From Pseudomonadota bacterium (lineage in GTDB: Bacteria; Pseudomonadota; Gammaproteobacteria; Steroidobacterales; Steroidobacteraceae): a stretch of DNA of 64,000 nt. Location: contig JAEYUC010000021.1 in the NCBI GenBank assembly GCA_023433705.1, positions 18,930 to 82,929 of the forward strand, given 5' to 3'. Below are positions 8,410 to 17,128 of the stretch, in pieces. Every line of letters begins with the position of its first letter. Within the stretch, counting starts at the first letter, position 1. A model generated the notes under the pieces. It worked only from the letters and a program-made list of their open reading frames with translations. It did no database searches and was not told where the DNA came from. The translations under genes were made by a program, and so were the position numbers.

Positions 8410-9789
8410 ATGAAATACGTGTACGACCTGTTCGTGATCGGCGCGGGTTCCGGCGGCGTGCGGGCCGCCCGCATCGCGGCACTTTCGGGCGCCAAGGTGG
8501 CGATCGCCGAGGAATATCGCATCGGCGGCACCTGCGTGATCCGCGGCTGCGTGCCCAAGAAGTTTCTCGTTTTCGGCGCCGAGTTCTCGCAATTCATCGC
8601 CGATGCGCCCGGTTACGGCTGGACGATCGACAACGCGCGTTTCGACTGGGCGACGCTGCGCGACAACGTGCAGGGCGAGGTCTCGCGGCTGTCGGGCCTG
8701 TACACCACGAATCTCGCCCGGGCCGGCGTCACGACGTTTGAAGAGCGCGCCGAAGTCGTCGACGCGCACACCGTGCGCCTCGCGAAGTCCGGCAGCGAGT
8801 TCACCGCGGAACGGATCCTGATCGCGACCGGCGGCAAACCGCATTTTCCGGAGAACCTGCCTGGCGTAGAGATCGGCATCACGTCGAACGAGGCGTTCCA
8901 TCTCGAGAAATTTCCGCAACGCGTGCTGATCGTGGGCGGCGGATACATCGCGCTCGAGTTCGCGAACATCTTTCACGGGCTCGGCGCGGCGACCACGATC
9001 CTGCATCGCGGCGACCAGTTGCTGCGCGGCTTCGACATCGACCTGCGCGCGCACATGCACATCGAGTCCGAGCGGCGCGGCATCAAGCTCATGATGAAGA
9101 ACACGCTCGCGCGGCTGGAGCGCGCGAACGGCGGCGTGCGCGCGACGCTATCTACCGGCGAAGTCGTCGAGACGGACGTCGTGATGCACGCGACCGGCCG
9201 CGTGCCGCACACGGCGGGGCTCGGCCTCGAACGCGCGGGAGTCAAACTGGATCCGGCCGGCGCCGTGGTCGTGAACGAGTATTCACAGAGCAGCGTGCCA
9301 TCCATCTACGCGGTCGGCGACGTGACCAACCGCATGAACCTGACGCCGGTCGCGATCCGCGACGGTCATGCGTTTGCCGACACTATCTACAACGATCGCC
9401 CGACGCCGGTGGACCATAGCACCGTGCCGAGCGCGGTGTTCGGGCGGCCGCCGATCGGCAGCGTGGGGCTCACGGAAGCGGACGCGTTGCGCAGCCACGG
9501 AAAGGTCGACGTCTACCGCACGAGCTTCCGTCCGATGCGCAACATGCTGACCCCCAACCACGAGCGCACGCTCATGAAGATCATCGTCGACGCCGCGAGC
9601 GACCAGATCCTGGGCGTGCACATCGCAGGCGAAGACGCGCCCGAGATGATCCAGCTCGCGGCGGTGGCGGTGAAGGCGGGGCTCACGAAGAAGCAGTGGG
9701 ACAGCACGGTCGCGCTGCATCCGACGGCGGCGGAAGAACTGGTATTGATGCGCGAGAAACTCACGCCGCCGGGATCGGTTCCCGGCTAG
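8410..9789 (+). CDS. gor: Glutathione-disulfide reductase
   Basis: A 459-residue FAD-dependent class I disulfide reductase that regenerates reduced glutathione with NADPH. The N-terminal FAD loop GAGSGGVRAAR, the redox pair in GGTCVIRGCVPKK (near residues 41-53), the NAD(P) loop VGGGYIALEFA near 175 and the C-terminal catalytic His in HPTAAEE are all present. The CVIRGCVPKK form and length are typical of proteobacterial Gor. It is monocistronic on the plus strand, divergent from acuI and convergent with the following hypothetical gene. Confidence 0.95.
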   Translation: MKYVYDLFVIGAGSGGVRAARIAALSGAKVAIAEEYRIGGTCVIRGCVPKKFLVFGAEFSQFIADAPGYGWTIDNARFDWATLRDNVQGEVSRLSGLYTTNLARAGVTTFEERAEVVDAHTVRLAKSGSEFTAERILIATGGKPHFPENLPGVEIGITSNEAFHLEKFPQRVLIVGGGYIALEFANIFHGLGAATTILHRGDQLLRGFDIDLRAHMHIESERRGIKLMMKNTLARLERANGGVRATLSTGEVVETDVVMHATGRVPHTAGLGLERAGVKLDPAGAVVVNEYSQSSVPSIYAVGDVTNRMNLTPVAIRDGHAFADTIYNDRPTPVDHSTVPSAVFGRPPIGSVGLTEADALRSHGKVDVYRTSFRPMRNMLTPNHERTLMKIIVDAASDQILGVHIAGEDAPEMIQLAAVAVKAGLTKKQWDSTVALHPTAAEELVLMREKLTPPGSVPG

Positions 9790-9798
9790 TCGCTCGCG

Positions 9799-10824
9799 CT
9801 AATCCCCACCTTTTGCACCGGCGCCGCTGTCCCCAGGCACCTGGACGTATTGCCGCGCGCGCACCTGCATCCACTCGGCCCTGCTCAGCAGATCGAATGC
9901 CCGCGGGATGAGTGTCCTGTCCTGGGTGCGAAGGCCTTCGACGTACAACTCGATGAATGCCCGCCAGTGGCGCGCGGCCGCGAGTTGCGTAGCACGCAGG
10001 CCGACCAGCTCCGGCGCGTCGTAGGCCGGATCTTCGAGGATCCGGAACGTGACCGCCCACCAGCCACCTTCGAGCGGACCCTCGAGCTTGGCGATGTATC
10101 CATCGAAGGTCAGTGCATCGTCTTCCAGCATCGTGCGATAGAGGCGGTACTCCTCGAGCAACGCGACGGCTTGTTTGTCGAACAACGCGACCTGCGCAAC
10201 CGCGAACTTGTGCGCCCGCGTGCCCGGCGGAATCGGAACGACCGGTTCGTCGAAGCGGACGGGCAGTTCGGCTTCGGGGATCTCCACCGTCGCGAGTTCG
10301 GGAGTGGCAGGCGCGGGCCTGGCTTCAACAGGTGCGGCTTCGACCTCGGTGGCGGCGGTCACTGGCGGCGGCGCGACTTCCGATCTGCGCAACCCCACGA
10401 CCGCGCCGACGATCACGATCGCGAGCGCGAGCAATCCACCGAATGCGCGCGGGTCCGGCCGGAACTTAGGCGCCCGCGCGGGTAGTTCGACCTCGACGGT
10501 GCGTTCTGTCGGCAGCAGCCGCACGATCTCGGCGGCGACTTCGCGATCGTCCGCCCACAGGGGCAGGATTTCACGCGAATTGTCCGCGCCGGAGAATTCC
10601 AGGCGCACCGCGTTGCCTTCGCGATAGACCTCGCGCAATTGTCCGGCGGCGATGCGCCGAGTGCCGCCCTGCGAGAGCAGGCCGCGATTGACCGCAATCG
10701 TGATGGCGCCAGGCTGGATGTTTATGCGGCCGGAGCCTTTCCACCGCAGGGTATTGGACGGCTGCGCAAGCAGCGCGGCGAGACCGGCCGAGGGCGCGAA
10801 TCGGATGTCGAACGTGTGCGACAA
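9799..10824 (-). CDS. Hypothetical single-span membrane protein
   Basis: A protein of about 341 residues (TTG start at 10824, giving MSHTFDIRF; an upstream ATG at 10935 adds a low-complexity Arg/Ser-rich extension and is less likely). An N-terminal globular part (about 1-120) looks like a small beta-rich, PH-like domain. One membrane helix (GGLLALAIVIVGAVVGL) follows, then a Pro/Ala/Glu-rich linker and a C-terminal soluble domain that may be extracytoplasmic. No known family is recognised. The last residues (GDSGAGAKGGD) and the approach to the stop are encoded by a copy of the dispersed repeat at 9802-9837. Confidence 0.7.
   Translation of the reverse strand: MSHTFDIRFAPSAGLAALLAQPSNTLRWKGSGRINIQPGAITIAVNRGLLSQGGTRRIAAGQLREVYREGNAVRLEFSGADNSREILPLWADDREVAAEIVRLLPTERTVEVELPARAPKFRPDPRAFGGLLALAIVIVGAVVGLRRSEVAPPPVTAATEVEAAPVEARPAPATPELATVEIPEAELPVRFDEPVVPIPPGTRAHKFAVAQVALFDKQAVALLEEYRLYRTMLEDDALTFDGYIAKLEGPLEGGWWAVTFRILEDPAYDAPELVGLRATQLAAARHWRAFIELYVEGLRTQDRTLIPRAFDLLSRAEWMQVRARQYVQVPGDSGAGAKGGD
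9802..9837 (-). repeat. Dispersed 3'-end repeat, copy 1 (diverged)
   Basis: A diverged copy (core CGCCGGTGCAAAAGGTGGGG) of the repeat with core TGCCGGTGTAAAAAGTGGGG. It lies in the last codons of the hypothetical gene ending at 9799 and reads in the gene's direction. The stop TAG follows it directly. Other copies are at 28586, 29504, 29575, 42891 and 42940. Confidence 0.7.
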
Positions 10825-11201
10825 GGTCGAAGACCCCGGTGGTTCCGGCGAATCGCCTGCGCGGTCGACTATCCTCTTTCGGGAGCGCGAATTCCATGAC
10901 CCGCTCCGCTTTTCCCCACGCCCTGCCATGGCCACCTGCCGGGATGACCCCGTTCGCCTCGCTATCGAACGCGAGCGGACGGTCGTTCGGGGTCAGCGGG
11001 TCGCCCGGAGATGCGGGCAAAAGTTAGCCGGTCAGCGGCGCGCCGACATCCTGCGGGAGCAGGAGAAAGTCTTCTTGCAGGCCCAGATGCCGGCCTGGCG
11101 GCAAACGTGGCGCAGGCCATGACGCGCGGTGTTCTCTTCCATGGCGAGCCGGCGCGCGGTTCCACACAAAGACTGCCGGCGCGCGGGAGCGGGGCGCGGC
11201 G
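10825..11201. other. 377-bp stretch with only a doubtful small ORF
   Basis: Between two minus-strand hypothetical genes. The only candidate gene is a 36-codon minus-strand frame at 11032-11142. It encodes a basic peptide with four Cys (VCRQ, ACKKTFSC) and has no clear ribosome site. An alternative N-terminal extension of the 9799-10824 gene would use the part up to 10935. No terminator, repeat or RNA gene was recognised. Confidence 0.4.
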
Positions 11202-11516
11202 TCATAACGATCTGCCCAGGAAACGCGCGACGCAGTTGTCACAGCCGCGGAAGGAAATCGCGACGCCGAACAGGCCGATCAGCATCAGCAATGCGGTAAC
11301 CGTCGCGAAGAACACGGCGCCCGTGCGCTCCCACGCGAACTGCAGGGCCATCACCGTGCACGCGGTCAGGACCATGGACGCGAGCAGCAACACCGATCGC
11401 TGCCAGCCCTTCACGGGCGGCGCCTCGCCGTGACTCACGTACTGAACGGGCTTGCAGTACAGGCAGCCGACGGCGGCCTTGGCTTTGTGTTGGTGCGCGG
11501 TGTTTGGCTGGTGCAT
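11202..11516 (-). CDS. Small two-helix membrane protein with CxxC pairs
   Basis: A 104-residue protein with a hydrophilic N terminus carrying CLYC, two adjacent hydrophobic helices (about residues 43-60 and 66-88) and a second CxxC (RGCDNC) near the C terminus. The two CxxC pairs could bind a metal or form disulfides. No named family is recognised. It stands alone on the minus strand downstream of the metallopeptidase gene, with a 115-bp gap. Confidence 0.5.
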   Translation of the reverse strand: MHQPNTAHQHKAKAAVGCLYCKPVQYVSHGEAPPVKGWQRSVLLLASMVLTACTVMALQFAWERTGAVFFATVTALLMLIGLFGVAISFRGCDNCVARFLGRSL

Positions 11517-11631
11517 GGCGTCCGACCCCGGAATTTGGGGCAGAACTCTGCCATCAGTCCGATAGCGGTACCGGGCGATTGCTCACATTTGCCTGTAGGT
11601 CGCTGCGTCGCAGCCCGAAGACAGGGGTCCC

Positions 11632-13005
11632 TTACTTCATTCGAGGAATCTTCTGCTCGTCGAGGACGTATGGGACGCCGGCTCGATCGAACAACGCGGC
11701 GATCAGCGGCGCCGGATCGGGGCTTCCCTGATCGAGCAGCGCGGAGATGTCGCGCGAAAGACTCGAATCGCCCGACACCGCGTCCAGGACCCCGAGCCAC
11801 TCGGCCCGCGAAACGATTCCGTCGCCCCGGTTCTCGTCCACCAGCCGCCGGACGAACACGTGGAACGCCGACTTGCCCGCGGCCTCGGCCACCAGTGCGA
11901 ACACGGCGCCGCAGGCGTAGTACGCGCGATGCTCGTTGCGGTCGCGCGCGGACTCGATGCCGTGTCCCCGGGCAAAAGTCACGCAATCGCGGATGTCGCG
12001 ATCGAGGTCGTTTCGCCAGTCGTACGCCGGATCCAGCGCCGCGATCGCGCGTACCGCGAGCAGCTCGGCGCCACCCTCGGTGATCCAGGCTTCACGCGCA
12101 TAGTCGTAGCCCACCGTCTGCCCGAGCCAGAAATGCGCCGCCTCGTGTGCCACGAACCACAGGCCTTCCGCGCGCTGGCGCGGAGTTTCGCTCAGCAGTC
12201 CATCGCCTTCGTATTTCATGACGATCTGGCCGCGCAGCGCTCCGCCGGAGCGCGTGACGATCCCGTTCGTCGGGCCGCCCCAGGCCACCATGACGGTCGG
12301 TTTTCCTTCGGGCAGCGGGCCGAGTTGTCCCGCGTACCGCGCGAGCAGCTCGGTGACCGACCGCTCGAGCGAGTCGTGGATCCAGGCGGGCAGTTGTGGA
12401 TCGAACACGGTGACCACATCGCGCGCTTCGACGCGCCGCGTCGGCCCGAACAACACGTACGTGGCGAACCCACCGTCGTGCCCGAAGACCTTCTCGCCAT
12501 CGTCGAAGCGCATCGCGTAGTGGGTTTCGGCGAAGTAGTTGTTGTTGAGATCGTTGGGCAGCACGTCCGCTTCGTTGAGCGCCTTGAGCGGCAACACGTC
12601 GAACTGTGCGCTGAGCAGCGCGAAGCCGCCGTCGGTGAAGCGAACCGCGGGCGCGTAGTCGTCGAGCAGGTCGCCGGTGAAGGGCTTGAACCGCACGCGG
12701 ACTTTCGCCGGCATCCCGCCGCGTTCCGACTCGAGCACGTCGTAGTGGCCGCGGCGCGTGAGCTTCACGCCGGGAGTCTCCACGGTCCAGTCGCGTTGCC
12801 GCCACGCGATCTGTCCTTCGCGGGCGAGCGACGAGCGCGGAAAGAACCAGCCATCGACTGGACGATTGAAGCTGTACTCCGCTATCCAGTCGTCGTCGTC
12901 GCGGGATATTTCGATGCCGACGCGATGCGGCTCCAGGTATTCCACCTGCTGCGCGGCGACGCCGGCGCAGCAGCCTAACAAGAGCGACATCAACGAGCGT
13001 CGCAT
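11632..13005 (-). CDS. Secreted gluzincin metallopeptidase, M1-like
   Basis: A 457-residue protein with a signal peptide (MRRSLMSLLLGCCAGVAAQ). The zinc motif HEAAH begins near residue 286, and a third ligand Glu lies in WITEGGAE near residue 310, giving the HExxH-18/19-E spacing of gluzincins. The substrate-binding aminopeptidase exopeptidase motif of classic M1 enzymes is not obvious, so it may be a diverged M1-like or glycyl-aminopeptidase-type protein. The open frame continues upstream into the E2 gene, but the ATG at 13005, 11 bp after the E2 stop, gives the signal peptide. It probably belongs to the same transcript as the dehydrogenase genes. Confidence 0.8.
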   Translation of the reverse strand: MRRSLMSLLLGCCAGVAAQQVEYLEPHRVGIEISRDDDDWIAEYSFNRPVDGWFFPRSSLAREGQIAWRQRDWTVETPGVKLTRRGHYDVLESERGGMPAKVRVRFKPFTGDLLDDYAPAVRFTDGGFALLSAQFDVLPLKALNEADVLPNDLNNNYFAETHYAMRFDDGEKVFGHDGGFATYVLFGPTRRVEARDVVTVFDPQLPAWIHDSLERSVTELLARYAGQLGPLPEGKPTVMVAWGGPTNGIVTRSGGALRGQIVMKYEGDGLLSETPRQRAEGLWFVAHEAAHFWLGQTVGYDYAREAWITEGGAELLAVRAIAALDPAYDWRNDLDRDIRDCVTFARGHGIESARDRNEHRAYYACGAVFALVAEAAGKSAFHVFVRRLVDENRGDGIVSRAEWLGVLDAVSGDSSLSRDISALLDQGSPDPAPLIAALFDRAGVPYVLDEQKIPRMK

Positions 13006-13016
13006 CTCGCGGAGTC

Positions 13017-14342
13017 CTAGTCGATGAAGATCGTCGCGGGTTGTTCGAGCAGGTCCTTGAGCGACTGGATCATCGAGGCGGCGTCGAAGCCGTCGACGAA
13101 GCGGTGATCGAAGGACGACGACAGGTTCATCATGAGCCGGATCGCGACCTGGCCGTCCACCGCGATCGGGCGCTCGATCGCCTTGTTGATGCCGATGATG
13201 GCGACCTCGGGCATGTTGATCATCGGCGTGGACGCGATGCCGCCGAGTTTGCCGAGGCTCGTCACGGTGATGGTCGAGCCCGTGAGCTCCTCGCGCGGGG
13301 ACTTGTTCGAGCGCGCCGCCTCGGACACGCGGCGGATCTCGGCCGCGAGATCGTGCAGCGCGCGCGATTCGGCGTTGCGCACGACCGGAACCTTCAGGCC
13401 TTGCGGAGTCTGCGTCGCGATGCCGACGTGCACGGCCTTGTGCTTCACGAGCACGCCACGCGCGCTGTCGTACAGCGCGTTGCACTGGGGAAATTTCTCG
13501 AGCACGCGCGCGAGGCCGGCCACGATGAACGGCAGGAACGTGAGCGGTGGAGCGCCCGCGGGGCGGCGGTCGTTGAGATGCTTGCGCAGCGCCTCGAGGC
13601 GCGTGATGTCGCACTCCTCGACATACGAATACTGCGGGATGCTGCGCGCGGATTCGGTCAGGCGCTCGGCGATCACGCGGCGCAGGCCGATGATCTTCAC
13701 CTCTTCCGTGCCGTTGCGCGGCGCGCGGGATTCATTGGCGCGCGCGTTCATCGAAGGCGGCGCTCCGCGCGCACCGCCCGCAGCGAGCGCGGAGTCGATG
13801 TCGCCCGGCGCAATGCGGCCCGCGGGACCGGTGCCCGTGACGGTAGATAGATCGAGGCCGGCTTCGGCCGCGCGACGGCGGCTGGCCGGCGAGGCCATGA
13901 TGCGGCCCGCGGGTTTGCCCGCGTTCGTGGATGCGCTCGCCGAAGATGGCTTTTCAGCCGAAGAATTTTCGCCGGCGGGTTTCTCGGCCGGCTGCTTCTC
14001 GCTGCCCGGCTTGTCCGAGGCGCGGCGACCGTAATTCACCGGTTCGGGCGGCCGTTCCGCCGTCTTCACCGCGGGCGCATCTCCCGCGGCGGCCGAAGTG
14101 CCGTCCGTATCGAACACGACCAGCTCGGCGCCCACCGCGACCATGTCGCCGGGCTCGCCGGTAATGGAGATGATCCGGCCCGTGACCGGCGACGGCATCT
14201 CGACTGCGGCTTTCTCGGTCATCACCTCGCACATGACCTGGTCTTCCTGCACGAGGTCGCCGGGCTTCACGTGCCAGGCGACCACTTCGGCGGAAACCGT
14301 GCCTTCGCCGAGATCGGGCATCTTGAATACGTAGCGGCTCAT
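13017..14342 (-). CDS. bkdB: Branched-chain 2-oxoacid dehydrogenase E2 (lipoamide acyltransferase)
   Basis: A 441-residue E2 subunit. One N-terminal lipoyl domain has its lipoylated Lys in MTEKAAVE near residue 44. An Ala/Pro/Lys-rich linker follows, then a peripheral subunit-binding domain (ASPASRRRAAEAGLDLSTV) around 150-185 and a C-terminal catalytic domain with SSSFDHRFVDGFDA. The single lipoyl domain and adjacent alpha and beta E1 genes identify the branched-chain complex rather than AceEF pyruvate dehydrogenase. The start at 14342 (MSRYVFKMPDLGEG) is 10 bp after the E1 beta stop. No lipoamide dehydrogenase gene is in the cluster, so E3 must be shared from elsewhere. Confidence 0.92.
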   Translation of the reverse strand: MSRYVFKMPDLGEGTVSAEVVAWHVKPGDLVQEDQVMCEVMTEKAAVEMPSPVTGRIISITGEPGDMVAVGAELVVFDTDGTSAAAGDAPAVKTAERPPEPVNYGRRASDKPGSEKQPAEKPAGENSSAEKPSSASASTNAGKPAGRIMASPASRRRAAEAGLDLSTVTGTGPAGRIAPGDIDSALAAGGARGAPPSMNARANESRAPRNGTEEVKIIGLRRVIAERLTESARSIPQYSYVEECDITRLEALRKHLNDRRPAGAPPLTFLPFIVAGLARVLEKFPQCNALYDSARGVLVKHKAVHVGIATQTPQGLKVPVVRNAESRALHDLAAEIRRVSEAARSNKSPREELTGSTITVTSLGKLGGIASTPMINMPEVAIIGINKAIERPIAVDGQVAIRLMMNLSSSFDHRFVDGFDAASMIQSLKDLLEQPATIFID

Positions 14343-14352
14343 GATTCCAACC

Positions 14353-15369
14353 TCATCCTTCTCCGAGGACTTCGCGCAATGCGAGCGCGACGCGGGCCTG
14401 CCCGGGAAAATACTCCCATTCGAAGGCATGCGGATACGGCGTGTCCCAGCCCGCGACGCGCTGGATCGGCGCCTCGAGGTACCAGAAACATTCCTCCTGG
14501 ATGCTCGCCGTGAGCTCCGCGCCGAATCCACTGAAGCGCGTGGCCTCGTGCGCGACCACGCAGCGGCCGGTTTTCTTGACGGATGAGCAGATGGGATCGA
14601 GATCGAGCGGCGACATCGTACGCACGTCGATGATCTCCGCGTCGACGTTGAGTTTCTTCGCGGCCGCTTCGCACACGTACACCATCGTGCCGTAAGTGAC
14701 GATGGTCACCTGCTCGCCGGGTCGCACGATGTCGCACTTGCCGATCGGCACCTTGTAATAACCCTCAGGCACGTCGCCCTTCGCGTGCGTGCTCCACGGC
14801 ACCGCGGGCTTGTTGGGGTCGCCGTCGAACGGGCCGTTGTAGATGCGCTTCGGCTCGAAGAAGATGATCGGATCTTCATCTTCGATCGCCGCGATCAGCA
14901 GGCCCTTCGCGTCGTAAGGATTGCTCGGCATCACGGTCTTCACGCCGCAGATGTGCGTGAAGATCGCCTCGGGACTCTGCGAATGCGTCTGGCCACCGCG
15001 GATGCCGCCGCCGCAGGGCGCGCGGATCACGACCGGCGCGATGAAATCGCCCGCGCTGCGATAACGAATGCGCGCGAGTTCGCTCGCGATCTGGTCGACC
15101 GCGGGATAGATGTAGTCCGCGAACTGGATCTCCGCGACCGGCCTGATGCCGTTGACCGCCATGCCGATCGCGGTGGCGACGATGCCGCCCTCGCTGATCG
15201 GCGAATCGAGCACGCGGTGCTCGCCGTATTTCCGCTGCAGTCCGTCGGTCACGCGGAATACGCCGCCGAAGTAGCCGACATCCTCGCCCATCACGACGAC
15301 GGACGGGTCTCGCGCCATCATGACGTCCATGGCGGAGTTCAGGGCCTGGATCATGTTCATCTGTGCCAT
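14353..15369 (-). CDS. bkdA2: Branched-chain 2-oxoacid dehydrogenase E1 beta
   Basis: A 338-residue transketolase-type beta subunit (pyrimidine-binding and C-terminal domains). GEDVGYFGGVFRVTDGL near residue 28 and PVVIRAPCGGGIRGGQTHSQSPE near 112 are diagnostic of BCKDH/acetoin-type E1 beta. It pairs with the alpha subunit encoded just upstream (6-bp gap) to decarboxylate branched-chain 2-oxoacids with thiamine diphosphate. Its product feeds isobutyryl-, isovaleryl- and methylbutyryl-CoA pools, some of which end as propionyl-CoA for the prp genes in the same window. Confidence 0.93.
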   Translation of the reverse strand: MAQMNMIQALNSAMDVMMARDPSVVVMGEDVGYFGGVFRVTDGLQRKYGEHRVLDSPISEGGIVATAIGMAVNGIRPVAEIQFADYIYPAVDQIASELARIRYRSAGDFIAPVVIRAPCGGGIRGGQTHSQSPEAIFTHICGVKTVMPSNPYDAKGLLIAAIEDEDPIIFFEPKRIYNGPFDGDPNKPAVPWSTHAKGDVPEGYYKVPIGKCDIVRPGEQVTIVTYGTMVYVCEAAAKKLNVDAEIIDVRTMSPLDLDPICSSVKKTGRCVVAHEATRFSGFGAELTASIQEECFWYLEAPIQRVAGWDTPYPHAFEWEYFPGQARVALALREVLGEG

Positions 15370-15375
15370 GCCTGA

Positions 15376-16638
15376 CTACTCCGGCTTGGCCGCGAGCCCG
15401 AGCTCGGCATTCAGCTTGATTTCCTCGGCGAGCTGCTCGCTCTGCCGGCGCAGGTTCTCCGGGAAATCCTTGTAGACGTCCTCGAACATGAGATGCCGGT
15501 TGAGGCGCGGGCCTTCGTTGAGCGCACCGAACGACACGGCTTCCTTCCACGCCGCCTGCACCTGCGCGTCGAGTTCGGCGGTGAGGTCCTTGTGCTGCCT
15601 CTCGCTCCACTCGCCGCGCGCGATCAGGTGGTTCTTCAGTCGCTCGACGGGATCGCCGAGCGGCCAGTGCGCGTAGTCGTCCTTCGGACGATAACGCGAT
15701 GGATCGTCGCTGGTGGAATGCGCCGCCGCGCGATACGTCACGAGCTCGATGAGCGTCGGGCCGCCGCCGGTGCGCGCGCGCTGCGCGGCCCATTGCGTGA
15801 CCGCATACACCGCGAGGAAATCGTTGCCGTCGACCCGGATGCCCGCGACGCCATAGCCCGGACCGCGCGCCGCGAACGAGCGCTGCTCTCCGCCCGCGGT
15901 GCCCTGGAACGTCGAGATCGCCCACTGGTTGTTGACGATGTTCATGATCACCGGCACCTGGTAGACAGACGCGAACAGCAGGCCGTGGTGGAAATCCGCC
16001 TCGGCGCTCGAACCCTCGCCTATCCACGTGCAGGCGATGTGATCCTCGTTGCGGATCGCCGCCGCCATCGCCCAACCCACCGCCTGCGGGAACTGGGTAG
16101 TCAGGTTGCCGGAGATCGAGAAGATGCGCCCCGCGTTCCAGTGATACATCACCGGCAGCTGGCGTCCCTTGCACATGTCGCGCGTGTTCGAGAGCAGCTG
16201 GCACATGAGGTCGACCAGCGGCTTGCCGCGCACCATGTAGATGCCCTGTTGCCGGTACGACGGGAACAGCATGTCGCCGGGCTGCAGCGCCATCGCCTGC
16301 GCGACCGCGATGGCCTCTTCACCGAACGAACGCATGTAGAAGGAGATCTTTCCCTGGCGCTGCGTACGCTGCATGCGGTCGTCGAAAATGCGCGTGAGCA
16401 GCATGTGACGCAGACCTACCTGGAGATCCTCCGATTCGAGGCGCGGATTCCACTGGCCGACGGGCTCGTGTTTGTCGTCGAGCACGCGTACGAGGCCGAC
16501 CGCGACGTCTTCCATGTCGCGCGCGCGCGCGTTGACGTCCGGCTTGTGGATCGCGCCCGCCGGAGAGAGCTCCACGTAGCTGAAGTCGGGTTTGTCGCCC
16601 GGGCGGCTAGGTGGTTGCGGAACGTGAAGTCTTGGCAT
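15376..16638 (-). CDS. bkdA1: Branched-chain 2-oxoacid dehydrogenase E1 alpha
   Basis: A 420-residue thiamine-diphosphate-binding alpha subunit. The ThDP motif reads GEGSSAEADFHH up to NNQWAIST, so the canonical GDG is GEG here, a conservative change at the metal-ligand Asp. The phosphorylation-loop-like segment YRAAAHSTSDDPSRYR is present. The N-terminal ~50 residues are a Pro-rich extension (MPRLHVPQPPSRPGDKPD) typical of proteobacterial BkdA1. It is first of the E1alpha-E1beta-E2 genes and lies 22 bp downstream of the DUF2269 gene. Confidence 0.93.
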   Translation of the reverse strand: MPRLHVPQPPSRPGDKPDFSYVELSPAGAIHKPDVNARARDMEDVAVGLVRVLDDKHEPVGQWNPRLESEDLQVGLRHMLLTRIFDDRMQRTQRQGKISFYMRSFGEEAIAVAQAMALQPGDMLFPSYRQQGIYMVRGKPLVDLMCQLLSNTRDMCKGRQLPVMYHWNAGRIFSISGNLTTQFPQAVGWAMAAAIRNEDHIACTWIGEGSSAEADFHHGLLFASVYQVPVIMNIVNNQWAISTFQGTAGGEQRSFAARGPGYGVAGIRVDGNDFLAVYAVTQWAAQRARTGGGPTLIELVTYRAAAHSTSDDPSRYRPKDDYAHWPLGDPVERLKNHLIARGEWSERQHKDLTAELDAQVQAAWKEAVSFGALNEGPRLNRHLMFEDVYKDFPENLRRQSEQLAEEIKLNAELGLAAKPE

Positions 16639-16660
16639 GGGGCGCGATCATACGGCCTCC

Positions 16661-17128
16661 TCAGGTCGGCTTCATCACCATGAGGAACAACGCGATCAGC
16701 GGCGTCAGCGTCCCGACGCCGCCCCAGATCGTCCACGATCGCGACAGCCGCTCGTACGCGGACTCGTTCCAGTTTCCCTGAAGGCCGGCGCTGACATTCG
16801 CCGCCAGTTTTTTCTGCAGCGGCGCGATCGCCGCCATGAACACGGCGCCCGAAATTCCAAACAAGACCAGGGACCAACCGATCCAGAACGTCCGCAGCAG
16901 CGGTAGATTGCCGAGGTACGCGAGCCAGACCCCGGTGCCGATGATCAGGAACACGCCCGGCGTCGTGAAGATGCGGTCGCTGCGGATGATGCCGTCGATC
17001 GCCTGCGCGCGGGCGCGCAGGTCGCCCGTGCGGTCCGCGTGAATCTTCCAGAAGACGCCCGTGATGATGTTGCCGAGGAACAGCACGACACTCGCGATGT
17101 GCAGCGCCTTGAGGAATAGATAGTCCAT
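16661..17128 (-). CDS. DUF2269 integral membrane protein
   Basis: A 155-residue protein with about four membrane helices. The first helix, LKALHIASVVLFLGNIITGVFWK, is characteristic of DUF2269 proteins. Their function is unknown, though they are distantly reminiscent of heme-associated four-helix membrane proteins because of conserved His and Trp in the helices. It directly follows the MBL-hydrolase gene (stop and start adjacent) and precedes the BCKDH genes on the same strand, so co-transcription is likely. Confidence 0.8.
   Translation of the reverse strand: MDYLFLKALHIASVVLFLGNIITGVFWKIHADRTGDLRARAQAIDGIIRSDRIFTTPGVFLIIGTGVWLAYLGNLPLLRTFWIGWSLVLFGISGAVFMAAIAPLQKKLAANVSAGLQGNWNESAYERLSRSWTIWGGVGTLTPLIALFLMVMKPT

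Noticed and set aside
11032..11142. 36-codon minus-strand frame with four Cys
   Set aside because: No ribosome site and no recognisable family. Mentioned in the stretch entry but not called a gene.
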